This document shows, one piece after another, positions 45,545-54,594 of a stretch of DNA of 64,000 nucleotides (positions within the stretch are counted from its first letter, which is position 1; each line of letters opens with the position of its first letter). Origin of the DNA: Halomonas cupida. Lineage in GTDB: Bacteria; Pseudomonadota; Gammaproteobacteria; Pseudomonadales; Halomonadaceae. The notes beneath the pieces were generated by a model. That model was not told the origin of the DNA. It did not search any database and saw only the letters and a program-made list of their open reading frames with translations. Location: contig NZ_FRCA01000002.1 in assembly GCF_900142755.1 (NCBI RefSeq), positions 248,001 through 312,000 of the forward strand, written 5' to 3'. A program made the translations under genes and the position numbers.

Positions 45545-45687
45545 CGGCAGACACCATCAACTGTTGGCTATTTCCATCATTGTGAATCTCATTGTTCACT
45601 ATACCAAACAGTCTTTTTACTCATCAGGCTTCCGTGCCGACTGTTAGAGTGCAGCAACATTGACCCCATTCCCCCAAGGAGATGCCC

Positions 45688-46716
45688 GTGAGCTACCAGC
45701 CTGCCGCCGATCGCTATGAGCACATGCGCTACCAACGCTGTGGACGCAGTGGTCTGAAGCTTCCAGCACTGTCGCTGGGTCTATGGCACAACTTCGGCCA
45801 TAACGCCCACGAGGACAATGCCCGAGCCATCTGCCATACCGCCTTCGATCACGGTATCACCCACTTCGATCTGGCCAACAACTATGGCCCGCCTCCGGGC
45901 TCTGCCGAGGAGATGTTCGGCCGCATCCTGCACAACGACTTCGCAGGCCATCGCGACGAACTGGTCATCTCGACCAAGGCCGGCTATCACATGTGGCCTG
46001 GCCCCTATGGTGAATGGGGCAGCCGCAAGTACCTGCTGTCGAGCCTTGACCAGAGCCTCAAGCGCATGAAGCTCGACTATGTGGACATCTTCTATTCCCA
46101 CCGCTTCGACCCGGAAACGCCGCTGGAAGAAACCATGGGCGCACTGGATCATGCAGTACGTTCAGGCAAGGCACTCTACGCGGGGATTTCTTCCTACAGC
46201 GCCGAACGCACTCGCCAGGCGGCAGCGATTCTGCGTGATCTGGGGACTCCCTGTCTGATCCATCAACCAAGCTATTCGATGATCAACCGCTGGATCGAAG
46301 AAGATGGCCTACTTGATACCCTCGATGCCGAAGGCATGGGATCCATCGTCTTCTCACCGCTGGCTCAGGGACTACTGACCAACAAATACCTGAACGGTGT
46401 GCCCGAGGACAGCCGTCTGGCCAGAGGCGGAGCCATCCGCTCGGATCACGTCAGTGACGACAACCTGGCGCGGGTCCGCGCCCTCAATGCGATCGCCGAG
46501 CAGCGCGGCCAGAGCCTGGCACAGATGGCACTGGCGTGGGTCTTGCGTGGCGGGCGGGTCACTTCGGCACTGATCGGCGCCAGCCGCCCCGAGCAGGTTA
46601 CCGACTGCGTCAAGGCACTCGACAACCTGGACTTCAGCCAAGAAGAACTGGACGCCATCGAGCGTCATGCCACTGACGGTGGTGTCAACATCTGGGCACA
46701 GTCATCCAACGCCTGA
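45688..46716 (+). CDS. yghZ: YghZ-like aldo-keto reductase (L-glyceraldehyde 3-phosphate reductase)
   Basis: The protein has 342 residues from the GTG at 45688, seven bases after an AAGGAG site. The ATG at 45682 is too close to that site. The motifs GLWHNFGHN, THFDLANNYGPPPGSAEE (catalytic Asp and Tyr), STKAGYHMWPGPYG and YVDIFYSHRFDPETPLEETM match the YghZ/AKR14 group, which reduces L-glyceraldehyde 3-phosphate and methylglyoxal. It is probably a carbonyl-detoxifying enzyme under the divergent LysR protein. Confidence 0.9.
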   Translation: MSYQPAADRYEHMRYQRCGRSGLKLPALSLGLWHNFGHNAHEDNARAICHTAFDHGITHFDLANNYGPPPGSAEEMFGRILHNDFAGHRDELVISTKAGYHMWPGPYGEWGSRKYLLSSLDQSLKRMKLDYVDIFYSHRFDPETPLEETMGALDHAVRSGKALYAGISSYSAERTRQAAAILRDLGTPCLIHQPSYSMINRWIEEDGLLDTLDAEGMGSIVFSPLAQGLLTNKYLNGVPEDSRLARGGAIRSDHVSDDNLARVRALNAIAEQRGQSLAQMALAWVLRGGRVTSALIGASRPEQVTDCVKALDNLDFSQEELDAIERHATDGGVNIWAQSSNA

Positions 46717-46875
46717 TGAAACAGCCGCAATCCCCATCACCGGCTGTGGCAGAAGGTGGTGGGGTTGCTGCATCTTGAATGACATTCATAACATCATGCT
46801 AAAAATGCATTTCTTTATCATCTTCATATCTGCGATATTTAGCGCCCTTTCGATAACCCCGACTGAATCGCATTA

Positions 46876-47412
46876 ATGGTCAAGACATACCTCTACAAGA
46901 TGAAGGGCGCCAGCCCTGCACGCCCTCGCCCCTGCTGGCGCGATGCGCTCTGGTCATGGTTCGGTGCCTTCGCCGGCATGGCGGGTGTCGGCTGGCTGAG
47001 CAGCGCCTGGCTCACTTCGCATACCCTGTTGATGATCGGCTCCTTCGGCGCCACCTCTGTGCTGCTGTATGCCGCTCCCGAGAGTCCTCTGGCACAACCA
47101 CGCAATGTGCTCGGTGGCAATGTGCTGTCGGCCATGGTCGGTGTGCTCAGTTGGCAATGGCTGGGGGATACCTGGCTGGCTGCTGCGGTCGCCGTATCGA
47201 CAGCAGTGCTGGTGATGCAGTTGACCCATACCCTTCATCCTCCGGGTGGGGCCACTGCCTTGATCGCCGTGATCGGCTCCAGTGAAGTACATGGTCTGGG
47301 CTGGAGCTATGCATTGGTCCCCGTCGCAGCAGGCTGTCTGTTGATGCTGAGCGTCGCTGTGCTGGTCAACAACCTGGCGCGCCACCGGCGCTATCCCCTG
47401 CACTGGTGGTAG
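46876..47412 (+). CDS. HPP-family membrane protein
   Basis: A 178-residue protein with about four to five membrane helices. The namesake HPPGGATALIAVIGS motif and LIGSFGATSVLLYAAPESPLAQPRNV-type region (SFGATSVLLY, PRNVLGGN) are clear. HPP proteins are linked to nitrite or small-molecule transport in some organisms. The upstream 160 bp are AT-rich and hold no clear ribosome-binding site. Four tandem hairpin repeats begin 14 bp after the stop. Confidence 0.85.
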   Translation: MVKTYLYKMKGASPARPRPCWRDALWSWFGAFAGMAGVGWLSSAWLTSHTLLMIGSFGATSVLLYAAPESPLAQPRNVLGGNVLSAMVGVLSWQWLGDTWLAAAVAVSTAVLVMQLTHTLHPPGGATALIAVIGSSEVHGLGWSYALVPVAAGCLLMLSVAVLVNNLARHRRYPLHWW

Positions 47413-47425
47413 CCTGAAAGCCACT

Positions 47426-47594
47426 ATTAACATGGCAATCAAATAGCTCATCCTGATCGATTTGATTTTCGTCCGCACCACACTGGCACAGATGCGCGGA
47501 TCTGCTGGTGGGGTGCGGTCTCGCGTCGGCCTGATGGCCGACGGCGGCACGTCCCTGTGCCGCCATTAACCCAACATGAAAGCATGCCGGGTTA
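47426..47594 (-). repeat. Multi-hairpin dispersed repeat, copy D
   Basis: First of four tandem units, in the opposite orientation to copies A-C. It begins ATTAACATGGCAATC and ends at the TTAACCC hairpin. The long-stem arm reads GGTGGGGTGCGG. Confidence 0.92.
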
Positions 47595-47763
47595 TTAACA
47601 TGGCAATCAAATAGCTCATCCCGATCGATGTGATTTTCGTCCGCACCACACTGGCACAGATGCACGGATCTGCTGGTGTGGTGCGGTCTCGCGTCGGCCT
47701 GATGGCCGACGGCGGCACGCCCCTGTGCCGCCATTAACCCAACATGAAAGCATGCCGGGTTAA
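47594..47763 (-). repeat. Multi-hairpin dispersed repeat, copy E
   Basis: Second tandem unit. The long stem is perfectly paired (CCGCACCACAC/GTGTGGTGCGG), and the second hairpin has loop GCCCCT. Confidence 0.92.
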
Positions 47764-47932
47764 TAACATGGCAATCAAATAGCTCGTCCTGATCGATGTG
47801 ATTTTCGTCCGCACCACACTGGCGCAGATGCGCGGATCTGCTGGTGTGGTGAGGTCTCGCGTCGGCTTGATGGCCGACGACGGCACGTCCCTGTGCCACC
47901 ATCAACCCAACATGAAAGCGTGCCGGGTTAAT
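47763..47932 (-). repeat. Multi-hairpin dispersed repeat, copy F
   Basis: Third tandem unit, nearly identical to copy G. The third hairpin reads GTCGGCT/GGCCGAC (wobble-compatible change), and the long-stem arm ends GTGAGG. Confidence 0.92.
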
Positions 47933-48100
47933 AACATGGCAATCAAATAGCTCGTCCTGATCGATGTGATTTTCGTCCGCACCACACTGGCGCAGATGCG
48001 CGGATCTGCTGGTGTGGTGAGGTCTCGCGTCGGCTTGATGGCCGACGACGGCACGTCCCTGTGCCACCATCAACCCAACATGAAAGCGTACCGGGTCAAT
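47932..48100 (-). repeat. Multi-hairpin dispersed repeat, copy G
   Basis: Last of the four units. It shares its diagnostic changes with copy F, implying a recent 170-bp duplication. The end hairpin is slightly decayed (GTACCGGGTCAAT). Confidence 0.9.
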
Positions 48101-48159
48101 ACCGAGCCCTCCAGCAACTCCGGGACTCAGTCCGATCGTTGGTCCAGGGAGTTGTCAGT

Positions 48160-48681
48160 CTATTGAAAGCGCATGGCGCCCTCGAGAATCAGCACGCCTG
48201 GTACCCAGCCGGTGAATATCGCGCAGACGATGGTATATATCGCCACCAGACGCTTGATATCCCGCCCCATCGCCAACAGCAGAAAGAAGCCGAACCACAG
48301 CACTGCCCAGGCCAACCAGTTGAGACTGCTCCACAGAGTCAGTGACAGTGCGCTACCCAGCAGCGCATTGCCCCCGACAACAGCGGCGGTGATGCTGACA
48401 AAAAGACTGAACCAGCCAAGCCCCCGCCCATCAGCACCGAGAAACTGGTTGGCCGCTACCCACAGGTAAGTAAAGGCAAACAGGAAGGTGAAAGCCCCAG
48501 CATTGATGGAACGCTCATCTGCGGGGTCGTGAAAGATCAGCCAACAGGCAACAAGGAAGCTCAAGCTTCCCACAAGGGTATTGATGACAGAGACCTCTCG
48601 ATCACCGATCTTCCCCAGCATCCAGACGCCATTCACGAAAAGCACTGCGCCGACATACAGCAGCATCAGTCCTGACATCAT
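48160..48681 (-). CDS. AmiS/UreI-family acid-gated urea/amide channel
   Basis: A 173-residue protein with six or seven membrane helices: LMLLYVGAVLFVNGVWMLGKI, VINTLVGSLSFLVACW, FLFAFTYLWVAANQFLG, the W-rich NWLAWAVLWFGFFLLLA and FTGWVPGVLILEG. These conserved Trp and Gly/Glu positions identify AmiS/UreI channels for urea or short-chain amides. No urease or amidase gene is nearby. A GAGGAG site precedes the ATG pair. Confidence 0.9.
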   Translation of the reverse strand: MMSGLMLLYVGAVLFVNGVWMLGKIGDREVSVINTLVGSLSFLVACWLIFHDPADERSINAGAFTFLFAFTYLWVAANQFLGADGRGLGWFSLFVSITAAVVGGNALLGSALSLTLWSSLNWLAWAVLWFGFFLLLAMGRDIKRLVAIYTIVCAIFTGWVPGVLILEGAMRFQ

Positions 48682-48875
48682 CTTCGTACGCTCCTCAACG
48701 ACTTCATTCTTCTTCTGGTGAAGGCCTGATACATCCTCTCTCCTCCCTTCGCGTCAGGCGCGAAAGAGTGTCTCGAACTCGGAAGAGACGGCGGCGACCT
48801 GAGTCGCAGGAGGGTGAGCCACAGGGGGTGGGTCACAGAAGAAAGACGCGCCCCTCCTGGACCGCCCACAATGAA

Positions 48876-48902
48876 TACAATTTAATTGTAAAAATGTATA
48901 CA
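48876..48902. promoter_or_regulatory. Palindromic AT-rich sites upstream of the amide channel gene
   Basis: A perfect 15-bp palindrome TACAATTTAATTGTA (48876-48890) is followed by TGTATACA (48895-48902), about 200 bp before the channel gene on the minus strand. They look like operators of a GntR- or TetR-type regulator. The rest of 48682-49116 holds no recognisable gene. Confidence 0.45.
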
Positions 48903-49116
48903 AAAATTCAGACAAAACTCCCCTCCCGGCCGCTGGTGCAGCCATCGGAGGTCGCACTCCAATCAGCAACTCGAACTCAACCTACCCCCTCTACGCGCTC
49001 TGGACGAAGCATCGAGAAGTCGCGGGGGCCGGTGTAACGCTCTATTCTCAACAACAAGTGCCGAGCAACACCGCAGTCCTACAGCATTGCCCTCCGACAG
49101 GAAGAAGGACGTCGTC

Positions 49117-49761
49117 ATGTTCAAGCTTCTCCAGTCGTTACTGGCCCGCCGCAACGAGCCGCAGAGCGACGAGCATAGTCAGCTGAACCACGGGGATACT
49201 GCCAGGCAGATCCATCTGTTGATCTGGGGAGGCTTCGAGACACCGAAGGACATTCATGACATCATCGCCGACCAATCGCCATCTCCTGATGAACTGACGG
49301 CAACTGACCACCGATGGATCGACACCGAAATACAACGAAGGTTGGCTGACAAACAGGAAAGCCAGGCACAATGGCCACGTACCACGGACTGGGACCGGCT
49401 GGACAATGCCTTTCAGTCACTGGACAACAACGGCATCATTGCCCTGCACTATGCCGGCAATACTCAGTCCGACGGCCTGGCGGACACCATGGAAGTCTTC
49501 GATGCTCGTCAACAGGCCGGCGAGACACCACAGGGATACGTGTTCTATCACGGTCAGGATGTCGACACGGCACTGGAATCAGGTCGAGTTCACCTGGCCT
49601 TCGGTGCCTTCGACAACAGTGAGGAGAGCGCTGCTGGTGTCGCCCGGGCGGTCGTCTCCACTGTCAACCGCCACGGTCTACATGTGAGCTGGGATGGCAG
49701 CCTCGACCAACGCATCCTGATCCAGCCGATCGAATGGCGTAAACGCAGCCCAGGCCTGTAA
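49117..49761 (+). CDS. DUF6891-type protein
   Basis: A 214-residue soluble protein from the ATG at 49117, after GAAGAAGGA. The C-terminal half carries TTDWDRLDNAFQSLDNNGI, AGNTQSDGLADTMEV, GYVFYHGQDVD, LAFGAFDN and HGLHVSWDGSLDQRI, a pattern I associate with DUF6891. The N-terminal half has IHLLIWGGFETPKDIHDII. Function is unknown. Confidence 0.75.
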   Translation: MFKLLQSLLARRNEPQSDEHSQLNHGDTARQIHLLIWGGFETPKDIHDIIADQSPSPDELTATDHRWIDTEIQRRLADKQESQAQWPRTTDWDRLDNAFQSLDNNGIIALHYAGNTQSDGLADTMEVFDARQQAGETPQGYVFYHGQDVDTALESGRVHLAFGAFDNSEESAAGVARAVVSTVNRHGLHVSWDGSLDQRILIQPIEWRKRSPGL

Positions 49762-49866
49762 TTGCCGAATTGCTTTCAACCTCTACCACAAATCCGAATA
49801 CCACCTACAATATACCGCCTTGAAAAATACGATCCGACGATAATCACATAACAAGGAGTGTTTCTG

Positions 49867-50610
49867 ATGCGTCGTATAAAGCCCATTCTGCCAGTGTTGC
49901 TGGTGGGTTTCCTGCTGCTGGCCGGCTGTTCCCTTTATCCACAGATATCCAACCCTCAACACGATATGGACTCGACCGAAGGTCAATACCAGGGCACACA
50001 GTGGGGGGAAGGCCTGGAGTCCCGTGTTACCCGTGTCAATCTCGAGCGCGTCTCGGATTCACCACTGGAGCGCAGTGAGATCTACTACAGCGCCTCTCGC
50101 TCACCAGGCACCGCCATCAAGGAAATACCGATGATCAATGGCCGAGTGACCTTCGCGGTCCTTGATCAGGATGGCAACAAGATGGATCTCGTGCAGCACA
50201 ACGGCGACCTCCATCTGCAGGCAGCAGCAGGAGAGCACTACGAACTGCGGTTGCGCAATTTCGGCAATCGTACCTACGAAGTGGTATCCGCCGTTGATGG
50301 CCTGGATGTCCTCAATGGTCAGCCGGGCAGCCTCCACCATCGGGGGTATGTGCTGGAACCCGGCAGGATCCTGACCATCAGCGGCTTTCGCAGGAGCAAC
50401 ACTGAAGTGGCCGCGTTCCGCTTCTCGTCGGTCGGCGATGCCGACACCAGCAACAGCGAACAAGGCGCCGCCCACAACCTCGGGGTCCTCGGGCTGGCAG
50501 TGTTCGAGCTCAGCACACCCTTGCCCCCTTCACGAGCCGTCGGCAGCCATCTTCCTCAGGCATTCCCCGCCGATGCGAGTCCAGTGCCGTCGCCTCATCA
50601 CGATGATTGA
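49867..50610 (+). CDS. Conserved lipoprotein of unknown function
   Basis: A 247-residue protein starting at the ATG at 49867, eight bases after AAGGAG. The lipoprotein signal RRIKPILPVLLVGFLLLAGC is clear. The centre has YELRLRNFGNRTYEVVSAVD, GLDVLNGQPGSLHHRGYVL, GFRRSNTEVAAFRFSSVGD and LGVLGLAVF, a pattern seen in conserved exported proteins of Pseudomonas and relatives. The C-terminal tail is low-complexity (PSPVPSPHHDD-like). Possible role at the cell envelope. Confidence 0.75.
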   Translation: MRRIKPILPVLLVGFLLLAGCSLYPQISNPQHDMDSTEGQYQGTQWGEGLESRVTRVNLERVSDSPLERSEIYYSASRSPGTAIKEIPMINGRVTFAVLDQDGNKMDLVQHNGDLHLQAAAGEHYELRLRNFGNRTYEVVSAVDGLDVLNGQPGSLHHRGYVLEPGRILTISGFRRSNTEVAAFRFSSVGDADTSNSEQGAAHNLGVLGLAVFELSTPLPPSRAVGSHLPQAFPADASPVPSPHHDD

Positions 50611-50619
50611 GAGGCAGCC

Positions 50620-51816
50620 TCACTCCCCGCCTCGCTGGGGCGGGACGCTGCTGCCTTCCTTCTCCAGCAGGGCCGCCCGGAAGTAGTCCCCCACCCGTCT
50701 GTAGGTACTCGCATACCAGTCATCGTCCAGCCGCACTGCACGCTCGGCATTCAAGGGATGGGTGGGGATATGCAGGCGCATATCCACTCCATGATCCGGA
50801 TGTGTGCTGACCTGGAGGATCGCCGAATGGCGCGATGGGCCATAGGGAATCAGGTTGGCCAACGCCGTCTGACGATCCGTCGTCGTAGCGAAGCCGATGA
50901 ACTGGCGGGCAACCTCGGCGCCCTCTGCATGACGCGGTATGGCCCAGACTTCGTGCTCCTGGATCTGTCCATCCCAGAGGATCTCGATAGGTAGATTCTG
51001 CTCGACCATGGCGGTGAAGAAACGCCCATTGTAGCCCGATGCCATGACCACCTGATTGGCGGCCAGCATGCTGACCGGCTCTTCCCCCTCCACCCACCAA
51101 TGCAGAGGGTCGATGTCATCGATACGTGCGAGGGCCAACGCCAGACCACGTCGCGTACTGAGCAGCCGGTAGAGCTCCTGGCGCGGCACCCCGTAGGACA
51201 GCAACGCCCATTCCATATTGGCTGCCGGGGTACGCTGCAATGCACGTGGCCCCGGAAAACGCTGCTGGTCGAAAAGGTCGGCAATTCGAGTGGGGCGACG
51301 ACCGGGAAAGGCATCACGCCGATAGGCAACTACCGTGGCAAAGATGGAATGGGTAAACCAGCACCGACCCAACGACCCCTCGAGGAAATCACGCCCGACA
51401 GAAGTTCCATCTGGAGCAGGCGATAGTATCGATGTCGACAGTGGTTCCAGCAGGCCCTCCGCACAAGCTGCTCGAGCACTGCTGCGCGTCATGTCGAGCA
51501 GGTCCCAGGGAGCGTTTCCCTGCGTGACCGCCTCGCGCAACTCCTCGATGCCACCGTCGTATTCCTCCACTCGCACCGCTATCCCGGTGGCCTCGGTGAA
51601 AGGCTCGAACAAGGCACGCTGCTGCGCACGTTCATAGGCTCCGCCCCAACTGAGCACGACCAGCTCTCGACGCTGTTCGCCTTCCGCCAGCACTGGTGCA
51701 GCGAACAGCGTCGCTGACAAAGCAAGAGCCAGCAACAGTGCCCACTGCGTCGATATCGACACCAACCACCAACGGTGCCGCCGAGGGGCAGATTGTCCAT
51801 GCTCAGCCAACACCAT
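50620..51816 (-). CDS. Extracellular solute-binding protein (PotD/spermidine-type fold)
   Basis: A protein of about 398 residues. The start at 51816 overlaps the end of the ClC gene and gives a hydrophobic signal (ALLLALALSATLFAAPVLAEG). The mature N-terminus LVVLSWGGAYERAQQRALFEPF and ALFEPFTEATGIAVRVEEYDGG are typical of PotD-like binding proteins for polyamines or similar cations. No ABC permease or ATPase gene is adjacent, which is unusual. Being co-transcribed with a ClC protein suggests a joint role, but its nature is not evident. Confidence 0.8.
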   Translation of the reverse strand: MVLAEHGQSAPRRHRWWLVSISTQWALLLALALSATLFAAPVLAEGEQRRELVVLSWGGAYERAQQRALFEPFTEATGIAVRVEEYDGGIEELREAVTQGNAPWDLLDMTRSSARAACAEGLLEPLSTSILSPAPDGTSVGRDFLEGSLGRCWFTHSIFATVVAYRRDAFPGRRPTRIADLFDQQRFPGPRALQRTPAANMEWALLSYGVPRQELYRLLSTRRGLALALARIDDIDPLHWWVEGEEPVSMLAANQVVMASGYNGRFFTAMVEQNLPIEILWDGQIQEHEVWAIPRHAEGAEVARQFIGFATTTDRQTALANLIPYGPSRHSAILQVSTHPDHGVDMRLHIPTHPLNAERAVRLDDDWYASTYRRVGDYFRAALLEKEGSSVPPQRGGE

Positions 51817-53563
51817 GCTCCTCCTGACGCAGTTCCTCGCTGTAGTTGAGGAAGGCACGCGCAATACTGGTTTCGTGGACCACACCAAGAAAGGTATCCG
51901 TTCCCTTGTCGTCCACCACCGCCAGCGCTTCACCCGACACCTCCTGCATATGTTGCATGGCCGTCCACACCGAAGTATCGGGACACAACACCGGACGTGG
52001 GATACGTGGGCAGTCCTTCAACGAGCTTCCGCTCTGCCCCTTCCGGCGCATGGTCTCCAGTTGCGCCAGTGTCACGGTGCCACGGTAACGCTGTTGTGCA
52101 TCCACCAGGTGTGCCTCGGCATGCCCGCTGCCGCCCAGTTCCTCGACGGCTGCCCCCACGCTCAGAGATGGGCTCAGCGTCGCACAATCCTGGCTCAACA
52201 GAGACTTGAGGCGCGCACTTTTCATGACGGCCAGGTTACGGCCCGCCGAAAGATCCAGCCCCCGAGACGCCAATTGAATATCGAAAAGCGAGCGGCCAAA
52301 CAGTTGCGCAGCAATTGGACTCGCCAGGGTCACACTGGCCAGCGCCGCCGTGGTCAGGACATAACTGCCGGTCAGTTCAAAGATGATCAACAACGTGCTC
52401 AAGGGAGCCCCGATCACTGGCGCGGTCACCGCCACCATTCCGCAGACGGCGTAGAAGATGAAGGTGTCCTCGGCGAAGCCGAGGTTACCGGCCAGGGTGC
52501 CACAGAGAGCACCAAACAGCGTGCCGATCAACAGGGCCGGGCTGAACACACCGCCGCCGAACCCCATACCGAGACATAGCGCCGTGGCAGCAATCTTCAA
52601 CAACATGACCACTGCCAGCTCGATCCCCCCGAAGGCACCCGAGATGGTCGCGAAGCGCAGCGTTTCTCGCCCCATGCCCAGAATGTCCGGCACCCAGAGC
52701 GCGACCAGCCCGAGCCCCAGCCCGGCAACAGCCGGGCGTAATGAAGGCCTCAGGGAAAGACGCGCCGAGCAGCGCCCCACAGCGAGAATGGCATGCATAT
52801 AGCCCCCCGCCACCAGGGCTCCGAGAGCACCGATGATCACGAAGATGCCGAACTCCCAGGGACGCGGGAGAGCGGTTTCCGCGACATGGAAGAGTGCCCC
52901 CCAGGAGAGCACATTGGTGGAAATGACATGGCCCACGATGGCGGCGGCTGCCACCGGAGCGAAGGCCCGCAGCGCATAATGGCGCAGAACCACTTCATGG
53001 GCGAATACGATCCCGGCCAGGGGAGCGTGAAAGGCGGTAGCAATCACCGCCGCCACCCCACAGGCGATGGTGACATTGTCATCCGAGCGTCCGAGCCTCA
53101 GCAGGCGTGCGCCCAGTGACCCCACCGTGGCACCGATATGCACCAGCGGCCCGTATTGCCCTACCGAGGCACCGCAGCCCAACGACACCAGTCCGCTCAA
53201 CGCCGAAAGTGCTCCAGCCCGAAACGGCAAACGGCCGCGACGTGTCTGCACTGCAGCGATGGCATCCGCAGGCCCATGGGGGCGCTGTTCACGAATGGCA
53301 CGATGCAACTGGCCGACCACTAGACCACCCAGTGCCGGTACCAGCAGCGTCGCCAAGGCCAGAATCTCGGCATTGGCAAACATCATGCGGCCACGGGCCG
53401 AAATCAGCAGTACATCGTTGAGCCACAGCACCAGACTGACGAAGCCTGCCGCCAGTCCTGCGGCCAATCCGCCGATCACTCCGCCCAACATCACCAGGCC
53501 AAGGAAACGCAGCATCCCCGCCACACCACGGCTTTCACCTCGAGTCGTACCGCCAGCGTCCAT
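51803..53563 (-). CDS. ClC-family anion channel/transporter with CBS domains and altered gate
   Basis: A 586-residue membrane protein with the ClC architecture (about residues 17-440) followed by a CBS pair (about 455-580). The helix with the external gating glutamate, normally G-(K/R)-E-G-P, reads SVGQYGPLVHIG with Tyr137 in place of the Glu. Later motifs are intact: GGGVFSPALLIGTLFG, APVIGAPLSTLLIIFELTG. Loss of the gating Glu usually abolishes Cl-/H+ exchange, so this may be a passive channel. It precedes the solute-binding protein gene with a 14-bp overlap. Confidence 0.9.
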   Translation of the reverse strand: MDAGGTTRGESRGVAGMLRFLGLVMLGGVIGGLAAGLAAGFVSLVLWLNDVLLISARGRMMFANAEILALATLLVPALGGLVVGQLHRAIREQRPHGPADAIAAVQTRRGRLPFRAGALSALSGLVSLGCGASVGQYGPLVHIGATVGSLGARLLRLGRSDDNVTIACGVAAVIATAFHAPLAGIVFAHEVVLRHYALRAFAPVAAAAIVGHVISTNVLSWGALFHVAETALPRPWEFGIFVIIGALGALVAGGYMHAILAVGRCSARLSLRPSLRPAVAGLGLGLVALWVPDILGMGRETLRFATISGAFGGIELAVVMLLKIAATALCLGMGFGGGVFSPALLIGTLFGALCGTLAGNLGFAEDTFIFYAVCGMVAVTAPVIGAPLSTLLIIFELTGSYVLTTAALASVTLASPIAAQLFGRSLFDIQLASRGLDLSAGRNLAVMKSARLKSLLSQDCATLSPSLSVGAAVEELGGSGHAEAHLVDAQQRYRGTVTLAQLETMRRKGQSGSSLKDCPRIPRPVLCPDTSVWTAMQHMQEVSGEALAVVDDKGTDTFLGVVHETSIARAFLNYSEELRQEEHGVG

Positions 53564-53847
53564 GGGCCCTCGTTGAATGGTTGTGGCCAGCCTGCTCTGA
53601 TATTCAGGTGTAGGCGGAATCCTTGTTCAGAGCAAACGAACGCTACCCAGTTGCCACGGTGTCAGCCGCAGAATCAGCACATCATCGTCGAATGCACCCC
53701 GTGGTCATGGTGAAACAGCTGGATATGCCCGAACAGGCAATGCCCGAGCTTCCTGTTTGGCTCGTAAATGCGTAATACTGGGCTGATTCGCGAGCGCCCA
53801 TCGAAGCGCAATGCACCGCGCCAGCAGCCCCAGCAACCGGTAACGGA

Positions 53848-54447
53848 ATGCCTTCAATCTACCAGCTGAAACCCGCCTTTCAGGCCTGGCTCCGCCCCAT
53901 TGTTGGTCGGCTTGCCGGGGCTGGCATCACCGCCAACCAGGTAACGCTGGCAGCCATGGCGCTATCACTGGCAGCAGGGCTGGCGCTGACCATCTGGCCC
54001 CAGCACAACTGGCCGCTGTGGCTGGTGCCATTGGTACTGTTCGTACGCATGGCACTCAACGCCATCGATGGCATGCTGGCCCGCGAACATGACATGCAGA
54101 GCCGATTGGGAGCGATCCTCAACGAGCTCGGCGATGTGTTTTCCGATACTGCTCTCTACCTGCCCTTCGCGCTGGTGGCTCCGTTGTCCCCCGCAGCGGT
54201 GGTGCTGGTGGTCATCCTGGCCGCCATCAGTGAAATGACCGGTGTTCTCGGCCAGGCTCTGGGTGGCCCACGCCGCTATGACGGCCCCATGGGCAAGAGT
54301 GACCGTGCCGCACTGTTCGGCACTCTGGCACTGTGGGTGGCCATCGCCGGCCAACCGGCCTGGCTATTGAACATGGCGCTGATCATTGCCTGCATATTGC
54401 TGACATGGACGATCATCAATCGCGCCAGAGGCGCTCTGGCTGATTGA
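53848..54447 (+). CDS. ynbA: YnbA-like CDP-alcohol phosphatidyltransferase
   Basis: A 199-residue membrane enzyme with the CDP-alcohol motif DGMLAREHDMQSRLGAILNELGDVFSD (D-G-x2-A-R-x8-G-x3-D-x3-D) and about six helices. It transfers a phosphatidyl group from CDP-diacylglycerol to an alcohol. In E. coli ynbA begins an operon ynbABCD. Here it is followed by two tandem hairpin repeats and then ynbC- and ynbD-like genes. The acceptor alcohol is unknown. Confidence 0.85.
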   Translation: MPSIYQLKPAFQAWLRPIVGRLAGAGITANQVTLAAMALSLAAGLALTIWPQHNWPLWLVPLVLFVRMALNAIDGMLAREHDMQSRLGAILNELGDVFSDTALYLPFALVAPLSPAAVVLVVILAAISEMTGVLGQALGGPRRYDGPMGKSDRAALFGTLALWVAIAGQPAWLLNMALIIACILLTWTIINRARGALAD

Positions 54448-54454
54448 CCTGGCT

Positions 54455-54594
54455 ATTAACATGGCAATCAAATAGCTCATCCTGATCGATTTGATTGTCG
54501 TCCGCACCACACTGGCGCAGATGCGCGGATCTGCTGGTGTGGCGCGGTCTCGCGTCGGCCTGATGGCCGACGGCGGCACGTCCCTGTGCCGCTA
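54455..54594 (-). repeat. Multi-hairpin dispersed repeat, truncated copy H
   Basis: A unit of about 140 bp starting 8 bp after ynbA. The TTAACCC hairpin at one end is missing, so the unit joins copy I directly at ATTAAC. The other four hairpins are intact. Confidence 0.9.

Noticed and set aside
47366..48073. A long open frame (235 codons, minus strand) with internally repeated protein sequence
   Set aside because: It is produced entirely by the four tandem hairpin repeats, whose length leaves the frame open. Similar short frames appear at every copy, so it is not a gene.
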